64,000 nt of DNA, taken from positions 6,448,001 to 6,512,000 of the forward strand of contig OZ234500.1 in the NCBI GenBank assembly GCA_965153455.1, given 5' to 3'. A program made the position numbers and the translations under genes. Source of the stretch: Sphagnum compactum (taxonomy: Eukaryota > Bryophyta > Sphagnopsida > Sphagnales). This document shows positions 1-11,794 of the stretch, one piece after another (position 1 is the first letter of the stretch; every line of letters starts with the position of its first letter). Below the pieces are notes generated by a model. That model saw only the letters and a list, made by a program, of their open reading frames with translations. It searched no databases and had not been told where the DNA came from.

Positions 1-73
1 GCTGGTGCATGGAGCCAACATTGCAAGCTTCTTACAAGTAGCCCAGGCAATGTTGGAACAGGGATGTGTGTGA
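1..73 (+). CDS. NADP-type glutamate (amino acid) dehydrogenase, last codons only
   Basis: Reading from base 2, 23 codons run to TGA at 71-73. They contain a VHGANIASFLQVAQAMLEQG-like ending. Hexameric glutamate dehydrogenases of the NADP/GdhA type end in a very similar GANIAGF-x-KVADAM-x-x-QG segment, and plants have a GdhA-like protein of this kind besides the NAD enzyme. The family makes glutamate reversibly from 2-oxoglutarate and ammonium. Only the C-terminal helix is in the window, so the start, exons and active site cannot be judged. An AATAAA at 94-99 could be its poly(A) signal. The call rests on about 20 residues; another member of the Glu/Leu/Phe dehydrogenase family is possible. 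Confidence 0.6.
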   Translation, partial: LVHGANIASFLQVAQAMLEQGCV

Positions 74-744
74 TCAGTGCAAATCCTGTGTGTAATAAAA
101 TCATGTAAGATGAGTTCTTTGGGTGCCTACTTGTACTAACATGTTTCTGCTATTGGGTGATTGCTAATAGATCCTTGTTTCACAGGATGAAGCAACTAAT
201 CATTATTTTGTTTTGAGCTGATGACAAATCTAGCCCTCGCCCAACACAGTGCTTGCACATGCCATCCTCTAGCTAGAATGGGCAATTCCATTCACTGTCA
301 ATGGCCAATTCAGCCTGGTGCATCCTCACTGGCCAAGATAATACTAATTCTACGATAATCTTTGTGCATTTGTAGCTCATTCTTGTGTTGACTGGTTCTT
401 TATACTTGATTAAGTTTCTTTCCAGATTGTAAATGTTAGAAAGATGTAATTGGACTCAGGCTTCTAGGGATGGGGAAGAGTTTGCAATTGACAAATCTCC
501 CTTTTTATGTAAGGGAGGAAAGGAGCTCCATGAACTGAAATGTGGATAAGTTTGGTATGCCAAAACAATGAAGGAAGAAATTTCAAAGTGCTTCATTAGG
601 GCCCAAATAGTTTGCTTTGGCTATACCCCATCCTCATAGTTACAAGTGTTCTCTCTAGGCCTTCCCCCCAAGGCTATCTTTGTTAGCCATTTTCAAGGCC
701 TTTAAATCCACATTTGTCAATGACATATCTATCTATGAAGGAAG
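74..744. other. 3' UTR and intergenic DNA, no gene seen
   Basis: The first 100-200 bases are probably the 3' untranslated region of the dehydrogenase. The rest is AT-rich and has no recognisable coding or repeat structure. Confidence 0.5.
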
Positions 745-1125
745 GTTGTTTGTTTGTTTTGTTTGCCATGTTGAAATCTCCCAAATCACAACACCTCTTG
801 TTGTGGTCTTAGTATGTTGGAAAGCCCTCCATGAGCAAGGGTGTACCGAGTTGGTTTCATAATGTTTTGAACTACTATAGAGAAGTTATTGAATATTGAA
901 CAGTTTTTTTACTAAAAATTCATTTAATTCAAAACAAAAATTTATAGGGGAATTTGGGTGTACTCTTAGTATTGTTGGAAAGCCCTGGATGAATGGGATT
1001 AATGAAGGTGATTTGAATTTTTTTTTAGATTTGAGGTGTGGGAAATATGGAATTTTGAATAATTTTTTATTGGAAATTCAATAAAATTATTAAAAATGGG
1101 TTTTGGAAGGAAAAATTAGTTGGGT
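745..1125 (+). repeat. Dispersed repeat R2, copy 1
   Basis: This stretch can be aligned by eye with 15894-16265 in the same orientation. Shared blocks include a TTTGTTTGTTTTGTTT start, TTGGAAAGCCCT, GAGTTGGTTTCATAATG, TTAATGAAGGTGATTTGAA and TTTGGAAGGAAAAATTAG, separated by small indels. No terminal repeat or protein is visible, so the class is unknown. The TTGGAAAGCCC block occurs twice within this copy (about 810 and 975). Confidence 0.6.
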
Positions 1126-1996
1126 AATGAGTTCACATTTGGGCCAATGACATAGGCTACTTTAGTTTCTATTTTAGTTTATTCTAATTTACTTTAGTTT
1201 TTAGAAGATATGAAATTAATGAAACTTTCTTAAAAAATAATTGATAAATCTTTTTAGAAGATGTTTTAAAAAGATGCACTGACATGCAGAAAATTTTAAG
1301 AGAACAATTGAGAAAAGTTTAAATAAAACATGAATAGCAAAAGTTTTGAAAAGGTCATAGAAAGTTTAATTAATGAAACTTTTTAAAAGTTTCTAAAAAG
1401 TTTCATTGTATAACATAAATTAAAACCTCATAGACCTATTTCCATTTTCCAGGAGTTTCACTGTTACCTCTATTTTGTTGTAATTTTAATTGGTCTACAT
1501 GAAGGGGCAAGGGTTTTTTTCCAAATTTGGAAGTACCTGACATTTGAATCTTGTGGATGAACACCTGGTCATTCTTGGTCATGAAGATTGGCGGTATATA
1601 TCTCATTGGTCTGTGAAAGAAAGGTAAAGAATTAGAGTGCATAACAGATTTTTTTAGGGTGTTCCATGCACTTCTACCTAGTCTATGAAATTCTATGCAT
1701 GATAGGATGTGGAATTTAGAGATCTTGAATTGAAAGTTTATTGATTCTATGGTTGGACAAAGTCAAATTTTTTAGCTTGCAAAAGGACCCATTTAGCTCA
1801 TAGTTCATCAATTGGTGAACATGATTGATTTAAATCAAAGGAAAGTTAGAGACATATTGCTAGTGAGGCAATTGTCAGGTTTGATTTGTTGAACAAAAGA
1901 TAGTTACAATAGACTATATGTTGTATTTTTCCAGCCACAAATTTGGAAGCTATGTAAATATATTTTGATATGAAGGACATTTGGTGTTGTTTGTGA
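1126..1996. other. AT-rich, nothing recognised
   Basis: Short echoes of AATGAAACTTTTT occur at 1210-1400. No protein similarity, terminal repeats or RNA gene seen. Confidence 0.4.
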
Positions 1997-2140
1997 AATT
2001 TTGATTGGAAGCTTTATGAACATCAAAGAATTGTGCTAGTTGGACATAGCCTTGGAGGTTTGGTCATTAAGAATATGATTGTTGAGGCTCACGCAAAGCT
2101 CAAGAAGAAAGAGATGGTTCTAGGCACTAGTAAACTATAA
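1997..2140 (+). pseudogene. Alpha/beta-hydrolase (SERAC1-like) fragment
   Basis: One frame reads YEHQRIVLVGHSLGGLVIKN, followed by MIVEAHAKLKKKEMVLGT and a stop at 2138-2140. The GHSLGG nucleophile elbow (GxSxG) followed by LVIK and an EA helix is the hallmark of SERAC1/DUF676-like serine hydrolases, which in plants are often joined to NB-ARC or repeat domains. A stop lies at 1994-1996 just upstream, and no oxyanion, acid or His part is visible nearby. It is therefore a broken piece, or one exon of a dead gene. The family assignment is fair; any particular substrate would be a guess. Confidence 0.55.
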
Positions 2141-2149
2141 AAAGGTTGA

Positions 2150-2720
2150 CTAAAACAATGGAGATTCTATGCAAGGAGTTTTTAAAACATTTTTATCTTA
2201 GGTTATTATCGTTATAGGTTATTCTACCTTATATTATTATTGATTCTTTAATTTTAAACTATTTAAAGTTATATCACAAGCTATTTTATGATATTTTACT
2301 TTAAGCTATACCTTAAGTTATTGTAGTTTAAACCAACAAAAGGTTACATAATCTATAATATCCTATGTAGAATATTGTAAAATAATTTGAAATAACATAT
2401 AATCGTGTATGGTGGAATAAATTAAGGTTGAATAACCTCAAATAATTGAGAATAACCCAAGGTATAATTGCTTAAAATAATTTAACATGGAATAGTTTAA
2501 AATAGCTTAGGGTGGAATAATTTAAAATATCCAAAATTAACTTAAAGTAGAATAACCAAAAAAAATTAAAGTGAAATAATTTAGAATAATTTAAAATATT
2601 TTAAAATAATCAGCAATAGCCTAAGGTAGAATAACCTAAAAAACTTAGGGTGAAATAACCTATAATAACCAAAAAATAACTTAAGGTGAAATAACTTAGA
2701 AGAGGATGGAAACACACTAT
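2150..2720. repeat. Low-complexity inverted array (GGTTATT / AATAACC)
   Basis: From about 2195 to 2335 the plus strand is built of degenerate GGTTATT-type units. From about 2385 to 2720 it is built of the complementary AATAACC-type units. The two blocks face each other and could pair as a long imperfect hairpin. A similar direct tract lies at 34330-34985. Confidence 0.6.
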
Positions 2721-4159
2721 GGTGGTATATTTGGGGTGAAAAAATGCAATGTTTATTGAAATGCACATTATACAATTTTCACAAGGTAAAGTTAGCCAGC
2801 TATTTTTCCCACCAAAGTAAAGTTAGAATAGGGTTTTAAACTTCATCAACATTTTAAGTTAATGTACAAATTACGTTGTTGTTGTCTTTAGGTTTTCAAT
2901 TAATACATATGGGAAGGGGATCATGCACATTAATTATTTTTGACAATTATCAATAGATTAATTGCAATTTGTGACCACCCTAATTGGTTGTCAACATCAA
3001 CAAACATCATGAAAGTGCATTGAAACAACTTTGCGAACAATTTTGAAAGGGAATGTGAGCTTGGAAGTGTCACAAGGCAATGGAAAACACGCCACATGTA
3101 GTAGAACTAACAAGTTGGTAAGCCCTAATTATTGTACCCTAGAAAATTGTTTTATATTTTGTGCGATTTGAAGGTTTGTGCAACCTACATCTTAAGTAAG
3201 TAAACTTCCGTAATCTCAAGCAAGCTTGTATAGTATGCTTGAACCCTTGAATGACTTTGTGAAATCACGAGTGTCATTATTTAAAGTTTAATTTGAAAAT
3301 GCATAGTTCTTTTGAGTGAGAAGAATTAAATATAGTATGGATCAACATTTTTAATCAATCATAAGCAACTACTATGATGACATCTCTACTTGAAGAAGTT
3401 TTCTTCTTAATAATTTCTTGGACAATTTGTTGTTGAGGTTTGTTGGAATCATGTAACTTGAATGTTAGGTCTTATCTTCAAGCAATGATCACCAACTTCT
3501 ATTCCTACAAGTCATCCCATGGGTTGTAGTTGAAGTTTCATAAATTGTCTAAAAAGGTGAATGCACAGTAAAATGGCTTAATAGCGGCAGAAATTACACT
3601 CCTTATAAGTCCATCCAAGATTCTTTAAAATGATTCAAATGGACATGGTTGTTATTATTTTAATATTATTATTTTAATATTTAAATAATACATTTTCAAT
3701 CACCTACAAACCTTCCCAAATCTTTGTGAAAACTTGTATTTAATGTAGTTGATGTCATTTTTTAAATTTGTAAGTCCTAAAAGGAAAACCCACAAAGTCC
3801 AAAGGAATAATGCCCCATTTAAAATTTTAAAAAACATACGTTTTTAAAACAAAAAAATTGAAAAAAAAACAAAAATTACAACTCATATATGGACTTATGA
3901 AAATATGGTCAACTTTTAACCATTCAAAAGTTCCTAATTATAAAACAATTAAGGTTTTCAAAGAAAAGATTCCTCATATGAGTTTATCATTTTATATTAC
4001 ATTACATATTGAATCCCAATAACAAATTTGGATTGTGAATCATATAAAAATTTCCATTTTGTGATGTTCAAATTAGATGACTAGTCCATATTTTTCTATT
4101 TCAAAAGTCCATTACTACTAACAAATGAATTTTTTATCAATAAATAACCATACAATTTT
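2721..4159. other. AT-rich, no gene recognised
   Basis: No open frame of note and no recognisable protein. AT-biased, with short homopolymers only. Confidence 0.4.
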
Positions 4160-4528
4160 CACTACTAGAATTTTTGGTTTTTCAAACCGGGAATTTTAGT
4201 TAAAAAAACCAGATTTGGGGGGGGGGGGGGGGGGGGTGGGGAAGACCCCTTGTCATTTTCGACAAGTCGATTTTAACATGCTCGGTGTGACCGGGGTGGT
4301 CTTTTTGATTGGTCAAATGATTTAAATAATTTATTCTAATATTATTATAAAAAATAATATGTAGGCAAGTAAGTAGGTAGGTAGGTCGTAAAAATGTAGG
4401 TAGGTAGGTGGTAGCCTACCTTAGCTTAGCCTACTTACTTTAATTTAACTTAATATAACCTACTTAATTTACATAGCCTAGACTACCTACTTCAACCTCC
4501 TAAACATATACATAGATTACAAGTATTA

Positions 4529-4580
4529 GGAATTGAACCTTTGACCTCCCCAATGATAAACCAAATCCTTAACCAATGGA
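4529..4580 (-). other. tRNA-like Pol III promoter (A and B boxes) inside copy A
   Basis: On the minus strand TGGTCCATTGG fits the A-box pattern TRGYNNARNNG at 10 of 11 positions. It is followed 33 bases later by GGTTCAATTCC (4529-4539), which fits the B box. The spacing is that of a tRNA. Cloverleaf stems are too decayed for a functional tRNA, so it is best read as a SINE head or tRNA relic. Confidence 0.55.
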
Positions 4581-4647
4581 CCACACCATCAAAAGGTGTT
4601 CAACTTTTGTCAAGTTTTTTATTTCACATGTTTATTTCGACACATCA

Positions 4648-4920
4648 TTACAAGATTACGAGGTATGTAAGTAGGTATGTTGTAGGAAGTAGGTGGGTGG
4701 GTAAGTTGATAAGTGGGTGGCCGATAGGTAAATAAGTAGGTAGGGAGGTAGGTAGGTAATAATTAATACATGTGGGTGGGTGAGTGGGTCGGTAAGTCGG
4801 TAGGTAGGTGAATAGGTTATAGTAGGTAGCTAGATAAGTAGGACAGTAGGTTGTAGTAAGTAAGTAAGTAGGTAGGTAGGTTGTAATAGGTAGGTAAGTA
4901 GGTAGGTAGTTAGGATGCCC
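4648..4920 (+). repeat. GTAG/GTAGGTAG microsatellite
   Basis: Degenerate (GTAG)n and (GTGG)n units. On the minus strand they create an open frame of monotonous Tyr-Leu-Pro-Thr repeats, which I do not take as a protein. The tract is a standard part of the element family. Confidence 0.85.
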
Positions 4921-5264
4921 CATTTGACTATAATAATATTGGCCATCTTGACTAAATGTTCCATTTGACTAACACCCCATTGGCGATTTTGACTAGAGGT
5001 GTCATTTGTTTATGTCCAACTTGACTAAATGTTCCAATTGGAACTTCATTGACCATTTTGACCAAGGTGGTTAAATTTTTGTCCAATTTGATTAGATGTC
5101 CAAGTTAACAAATAATCAAATAGGTCATTTTGACCAAGTTGACTAGTCAGAAAATACACATGTCATTTAAGCCCTTAGCTTTTAGTCAAAATGTACATGT
5201 TCACTATTCAAGAAAAATTAATTAGTCAACTTGGACCATTTGAAAAACCAAAATTCTAATAGTG

Positions 5265-7070
5265 TCTTTTCATAATGAATTTGTTAGTATAGATCCAAGT
5301 CCCAATTAATAGATCTAAGGATATATTAATCACCATATGCATTTGAATAAAAAGTACCTAAGGAGAAAACACCGTTTCATCACAAAAGTGAGCTACTGTA
5401 GTTTACATCTACCCTAAAAGTTCAAGCTTATAAAACCCCCAAGAAATCAATGATGGTTGTAATTGTAGTAGTTTGGAATCAAGACATTTCCAAGTTCATT
5501 TTCCCAAGGTAATATGTATTTTGATTTATAACCTACAAGAAATTGGGAATGCAATGTTAGTATTACATACTAAAAAGAAATACAAGTCCTTTTCAAGAAC
5601 AAAAAAATATGTTTTGTTGGTTGTATCTAAGTTCAATTCAATGAACACTTGTTGTGGTAGCATGTTAATTAAACATTGAAACTACATATTTTCTAAAGGA
5701 AACAATAATTTTGTCAAGTTTTTGCATTTTGCTAAATATGATGTTAACTAAATTTCAATAACTTAATGACTTTTTGGTTTTGGGTGCAAGTGTGATTGTT
5801 ATGAGTTGCAAAACCATTCACTTGTTGTGGTGTCAAACCAATTAACCTAAAGCAGAACATTTGTTGGTAAGTAATTCTTTTGCTCTGTTGTAATTAGAGT
5901 AGATAGCTTTTAGATTTTAGATTTTGTGTAGTTGCTTAAAAATATAAGTTGTTGAATTTGATGGAATGTTACAATGTTGAGTAGCTATAACATTCACTAA
6001 GACAAATTTGCCACTTTGTGAATCCATGTTTGTTAAGTCCCTACCAATGTTTTTAATGATGCAAATTATTGCCAATTACTTTAACACATGTTTGTTAAAT
6101 GGTTTTAATGTCAATGGTTAGCTAAGTTCACTACATATTGGAAGTTGTTTGCTTAACATTGTGTGTTAAGCATTATTTCATGACCATGCATGCATGTAGG
6201 TATGTTTTTTAACATCTTCATTTGCTATCTACAAGAAACATTGTAATCAAAACCTAGATTCTTAACACCAACAATTTAAATTATGTTGCCAACTTGTGAT
6301 GCATATTAAGAATAATAAGAAAGATGTTGGATGTGTAGTTAAGTTGTTTCATGAGTTTATTGTTTGATAATTTTTTTGTGTTTTATGGAGGTTTGTTGTG
6401 GGAGCAAGTCAATAGATGGAGCTCTTTTGTTGCAAATGGGTTGTCAATTGTCAATCCATTTTCTATGTCAAAAACATTGCCTTGAATGTGTCAAGTGTAC
6501 GCACTAGAAATGTGGGAGCATGTAGTTGATGCATCCATAGTTGTGAATGAAATGTCCACAAGTAGCATGAAACAACTTACCTACACATCCAACATGTGTA
6601 ATGCATGAGATCTATAAATATTTTTTGTGATAAACTTCAATGTGATAATCTTCTAACTAGAATGAACTTTGTAGGAAGTTTAATGGCTCAAAACCTAGAA
6701 AACGTATATTATCACCCTTTGGTTCATATACATGCAGAGTTTGAATTTTAGAAGATATGGCCACCATGGTGCTTCTTGCAAAATATGTGTTGTAAATTTT
6801 TTTGCACTATTTTCAAATGAAGTAATGTTTTTTGACAACGTGTTGGTTATTTATGATTCATGCAGGATTGTTGCTTATGTGCATTTCAATAGATTGTCAA
6901 CATTTGTTAGTGCATTGGTAGTGAGCTTTCTAGAAAAAACTCTTTGCATTTTTAGTAACACAACTTATTTATGTTGATATTGTTAGGATTGCATTTGATG
7001 TTCAATGGATCATTGCACAAACTCGGTTCTTGATTATTTATGATGTTTGACTGACATTGTAACTGACTAT
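5265..7070. other. AT-rich, no gene recognised
   Basis: Short open frames only, none with a recognisable domain or splice-supported continuation. Confidence 0.4.
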
Positions 7071-7612
7071 AGGGTGAAAGCATGAATAGGGGGACTGTTT
7101 GGACTGTCACACTTGTAATTATTCTGGATTACATAAAAATGTAAAATTTAAAGCCATATTCAAAATCAACATTATCAAAATTTTAATTATTCATGTTGTC
7201 ATAGATTTTAATGGGAATCATCATAAAATATTTGGATCAATTTTAAGAAGATTATGGACTCATAATGAACTTTTGAAATGACAACATTATTCTTGTCACA
7301 TAGAGAAAATGAAAAATGTGGACTCAAAAAATACATCAAAGTAATGTCAAAATAAAAAAATAAAAAAATAAATCATCAAATGAAGGATTGATTAGTGAAG
7401 TGCATTGAAATTTTCCTAATATAGATTTTTTTAATTTAAATTTTTTAAATGATGTGATTGTTATAAAATTTATCCTTGGGAGTCCATTTCACATTAAATT
7501 TTTTAATCTTTTGCATGGATTTTTTGATCAATCACATATTTAGGGATATTCATAGGTTGGTTTATTAATATTTATGATAAAAAATGTAGGGGATAATTAT
7601 AGGATTTATGGT
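7071..7612 (+). repeat. Dispersed repeat R1, copy 1
   Basis: Nearly colinear with the reverse complement of 32341-32870 over more than 500 bases. Shared blocks include GGTGAAAGCATGAATA, ACTGTTTGGACT, AAATTTAAAGCCATAT, GTGCATTGAAATTTTCCTA, GGGATATTCATAGGTTGG and GATAATTATAGGA. Similarity stops abruptly at both ends. No terminal inverted repeats or coding potential are seen, so the class is unknown. Confidence 0.75.
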
Positions 7613-9379
7613 TTGATAATTGTTAAAGTTGCAAAAAAATTGCTAATGTTAGATTATGGATTCTCAAATGCCACTTTTGAGACACCTAACCATGTTTTCA
7701 TCCTATAGATAAACAAATTTTTCTGTTCACTCTCTCCTTTCTTGTAGCCTCTTTCATAGATTCTCTTATGGATAACAATTTTTGAGTCAAAAAAATTTTC
7801 ATGTAGATTTTATTCTAGAACATCTCCCTTGACGATCATATCTTAGAATAATATATTATTGTGATAAGCTTCCTTGAACCATTTAATATTGTGAATTTAA
7901 GCTTGAAAGAAAGAGTTGATTACATGGCAATATTCATGTTATTATGTGTTGAGGTTCAAGAAATGGGAAAACATTGCAAACACATGAGCAATCTAGGTTG
8001 TTGTGCATTTCTTCCAAAAAAGTCTCAAAGTACTCAATTTTGAAGTATTTCAAATTTGTAGGAGTTGAGACCAAGGGTGTTTTATGTCTAATTGCATGTC
8101 TTTGTCCTTGTACACATTTTTATTATAGATTCATTCTATCATTTTCTAGAGGATTTGTGCTGAGGAAAACTTTGAGGTAAATGTTGTAATCATTCCTTTT
8201 GCTTATTTTGTAATGATGTTACAGTAGTTAAGTACTTTCTCATGAATGAAAACCTAAATCATTTTGTTATGTACATTTTCTTGTAGCATTGTTGAAGGTT
8301 TCTTGAATGTTCCCTTTGTGGTGGGCATAGATCCATGGAGAGTGGATGTAACCCAATTCACTAAGAGGATGGATGACGTGTTTTGCAACAGTTTAATTGA
8401 GTTTATGTTCATTCTTCAATACACGTTCAAGGTTTGCCATCATCATTAAATTCAATTTCATTTTTGAAGAAAATATCAATAGGGCATTGCATTTTTTAAT
8501 TATCTAGGTGCTATCTTTTTTTATTTTTGTATCAACATCTAAATATGTAAAAACAATTAATTATCTACCACTTGATTTGACATCATTTGCCATTTGATGG
8601 ATCTTATGTTGATGTTAGATTAATGGTTTGACATAAAACATCAACAACATTATGGGCACTAGAGATGGAATAATTTGATCTAAGATGGCAATATAGATGA
8701 AAATTCACCAAGTAGGTTTTTTTTTACCCCAACACTCTAAATGTTTAATTCAAATTGCAACCTTACATGTATCTAGTTTGCATGAAGATTGTCCTTGGAA
8801 AATTTAGTTTGTATTGAAATTTTAAAATTCTAGAAAATAAGAACTTTGATTTTGGAATGGGTTGTTATGTTTGTGCATAGGTGGTGTTTATGAACATTTG
8901 GAGATGTAAGCAATTGATCATTTTCTTGGGCATAAGAACTACCAATTCTTGTTGAATTCCATATCAAAGAACAAAACCCACGGCTGACTTTCAAAACATT
9001 AAGGTCCTACTTTCCACATTGCTATAAATTTCAACCAATCAGGTTTTGGTATGTTTAATCACTATCCACATTTTTTTATTTCTAGTTTTATGAATCTTTG
9101 GTGTGGCATTAAGAGGATGGCAGTGGTGCATTTAGGTTCCTTAGCCGAACAATTTGAGTTTACATCACATAGGAAACCATTTCATGAAGTCCATGCTCTA
9201 GAAATAGCACACAATATTTCTCTAAGCATTAAAAATCTTGTTTTCAGTTTTTCACCAACTCTATTACTTGCTTCAACACCCAAACTCCCTTAGTCAACAC
9301 TCATAGTCATTGGCCTAACATTATGGCTTATTCTCAAACAATTAATGTCATTTCTTCATCACCTTCCACTCCTTAGGTA
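7613..9379. other. AT-rich, one possible exon relic
   Basis: At about 8287-8430 a frame reads IVEGFLNVPFVVGIDPW and continues for some 30 residues between a TTGTAG acceptor-like site and an AAG/GTTTGC donor-like site. I cannot assign a family. Nothing else is recognised. Confidence 0.3.
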
Positions 9380-9975
9380 ACACTCATAGCTTGTCATAGG
9401 CACAAACACAACCAAGTTTATAGGATTTCTTAAACAAAGACAAAAACAAGGGTAGGCCTAATCCCAAATCCAGATTGTGAAACAAAAAAAACAAAAAAAA
9501 GAATACGACATGTGCAAAACAAGACCAATAAAATTTTATTGCAAGGAAGAAACAAAACAAGGCTATAACAAGAAAATTTACCAAAAACTGGTGTTGAACA
9601 TATTGAAGGTAATGGGGATTTCTACAACTATTTATACCTATTGAACATTTAATTCGAAGAAGTCTTTCAAAAAACTTCCAACCTACATGTGCCCCATGTG
9701 TGGCCCATGTGTACCCATGTGTGAACTATGAATGAACTAAGATTTAATTAAAAGTGAACTAACAATTAACGAAGAATTAATTAGAAGTGAACTAAAAATT
9801 AACTAGAAGTGAACTAATAATTAACTAAAAGTGAACTAAAAGTTAATTAGAAGTGAACTAGGACTTAATTAAGAGTGAATTAAAAATTAACTACAAACGA
9901 ACTATAAATATATTCAAACTTAATTAGAAGCTAACTAAAAGTGAACTAAAATTAAACTAAGAATTAGGCACAAGT
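9380..9975 (+). repeat. Dispersed repeat R3, copy 1, with a 24-bp minisatellite
   Basis: From about 9540 to 9715 it matches 45660-45850: a TGGTGTTGAACA block, a TATTTATACC block, then CCATGTGTGGCCCATGT. From 9720 to 9975 it becomes a degenerate array of about 24 bp units of the type GTGAACTAAAAATTAATTA (about ten copies). The second locus has a shorter array of the same unit. Confidence 0.6.
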
Positions 9976-11794
9976 TCACTACAAGTCATGGATGAACATT
10001 CATATGAATGAATTCCACAGCGTTGGCATCTGTGACATAGCCCTTCCTAAAAACCTACCTAGCACCCAAATCCTTGCATTAAAATTATGGCTTTTTTTCT
10101 AGCACCTATTGTCATTTCATGAATAATGTTCACTTCTTTTCTAGCACTTCTTATGCTTCTTTATAAATCTACCCAACACCCTCTATTGAATGAAACTGTT
10201 AAACATCCTTTGTTTAAACCAAACTTTGATATTGAAATTTTTTTTTATTCATTTTAGATTTTCCAATATCCATATTATTCATTAAGCATAACTTTCCATG
10301 ATTCACATGCCATCAAAATGGCATCACATAGACAAATGTAACAATAATTGTAGAAAAATTGACATTTTGACATCAATTTTGGTTTGTTTGACTTCATTCG
10401 CACCCACTTGGCAAAACAATTAAAGCTAGGAACTTAGGCAAGCCTACCTAGGTTAACCTATTTTAGGTATATTTAAACATACCATATATAGTAAATTTCT
10501 TATGTTTAATTAAGTAACTTACAAGGTAACCTATAATATAAAGTAGGTTTTTACTAAGCTACATATATAGGTTGATTTAATAGGTATGTTAATCTAAGCT
10601 AATGTGTTAAATATTTAAAAAATCAAGGAGTTATGTGTCACCTTTTTCAAAATGAATATTAATATTGTAGTCATAATTACAAGTTAACAATAGATTGTTT
10701 AATACACATACACATGCATGTGAATTCATGACTTCAAAAATCTCATGGCATACAAAACATTTTGGCATGCCATGACAAATATTGGTGCCATAAATTCAAA
10801 ATAGAGAAAAACTTATGGTGTCACAAAAAATCATGGATTGCCATGAAAATTTGTGACACTTTGTTGCCAATTAGTCGTTATTAATCGCAAAGGACAACAA
10901 TATTTTCAATCAATTAATAAATAAAATTAATTTATCAAATCAATGACATGAATCATGATGTGAAGTTAGTTTCACAAGTCATGAGGTGTCTTGACTACTA
11001 GTCAAACTCGTTGCCATGTGGCATGCCATGTCAGCATCACATAACCATAAGGTGTTATTACTCACCAAAAGTTGTAACAATCAATGGAATTTTGTTATTA
11101 CCTAATTTTGGATGATTAAAAATACATTAAAAAATACATTTAATTTTTTAATAAATATTTGTGTAAAAACCATCAAGTCATGATATGACTATAATTCCAA
11201 AATCATAATGCCACATGGCACCACAATGTCCTTTATAACTACACAATCATTAATATGAATTTGTAGTTACAATTGTAGTAAAAAAATACAATAATCGTTT
11301 TATTAACTAGTTGTAAAACCCAAGATGTGTTGTTGTGTTTGATTTGAATCCAATGTAATGTGTTGTGCCATACAACTTGGTTGCTCCCAAACGTTGAATG
11401 GTTCTGGTTCGAAAATTGTGGATTTCACAAATATATTGTTAGGATGTTAAAAATTGTTTTAAGATTTGTATGCATGTGGCTTGGTGACCACGAGGTGCCT
11501 CATGCACACAGTTCAACATTCCCCTTGTATTTCAATGGTTTTTTTGAAATATCTTTACTTCGTTTAATGACCGCCTGATGCTTGTTTGATATAGTTATGG
11601 ATTTTCCTATTGATTTGGCGTATTTTATAAACCTAGAAAACTAATTATTGATAACACATGGACATTTCACCATCAATTGAGTTTTTTAGTTTTGGACAAC
11701 ACATTATTTTATTGTGCTTGTGTATCACATTTCATGTACATATTTTGTTGTTGTTTTAGTTCAATGTTTCCTTCAGGCCAACTACACTAATCAA
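9976..11794. other. AT-rich with short CATGGCAT palindromes, no gene
   Basis: Between 10730 and 11240 CATGGCAT/ATGCCATG-type inverted motifs recur, as in an old hairpin-forming element. I could not fix its ends. No protein is recognised. Confidence 0.35.

Larger units (their letters stand above)
4160..5264. mobile_element. CACTA-ended non-autonomous element, copy A
   Basis: The left end begins CACTACTAGAATTTTTGG and the right end, read on the minus strand, begins CACTATTAGAATTTTGG. Both continue into TTTTTCAAA, giving a terminal inverted repeat of about 26 bp with few mismatches. CACTA termini define the EnSpm/CACTA superfamily, which makes 3-bp target duplications; the flanks here are TTT and TCT. 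No transposase is present. Inside are a 20-G run (4217-4236), GTAG-type microsatellites (4357-4500 and 4648-4920), a tRNA-like segment between them, and repeated TTGACTA/TTGACCA motifs near the right end. Copies B (35112-36197) and C (about 61016-62062) share this plan. Confidence 0.75.

Noticed and set aside
4529-4580. Functional tRNA gene
   Set aside because: Pol III boxes are present but acceptor, anticodon and T stems do not pair; it also recurs inside repeats.
4648-4923. 91-codon minus-strand frame of Tyr-Leu-Pro-Thr repeats
   Set aside because: It is a direct translation of a GTAG microsatellite inside a transposon; the same tract occurs in copies B and C with different frames.
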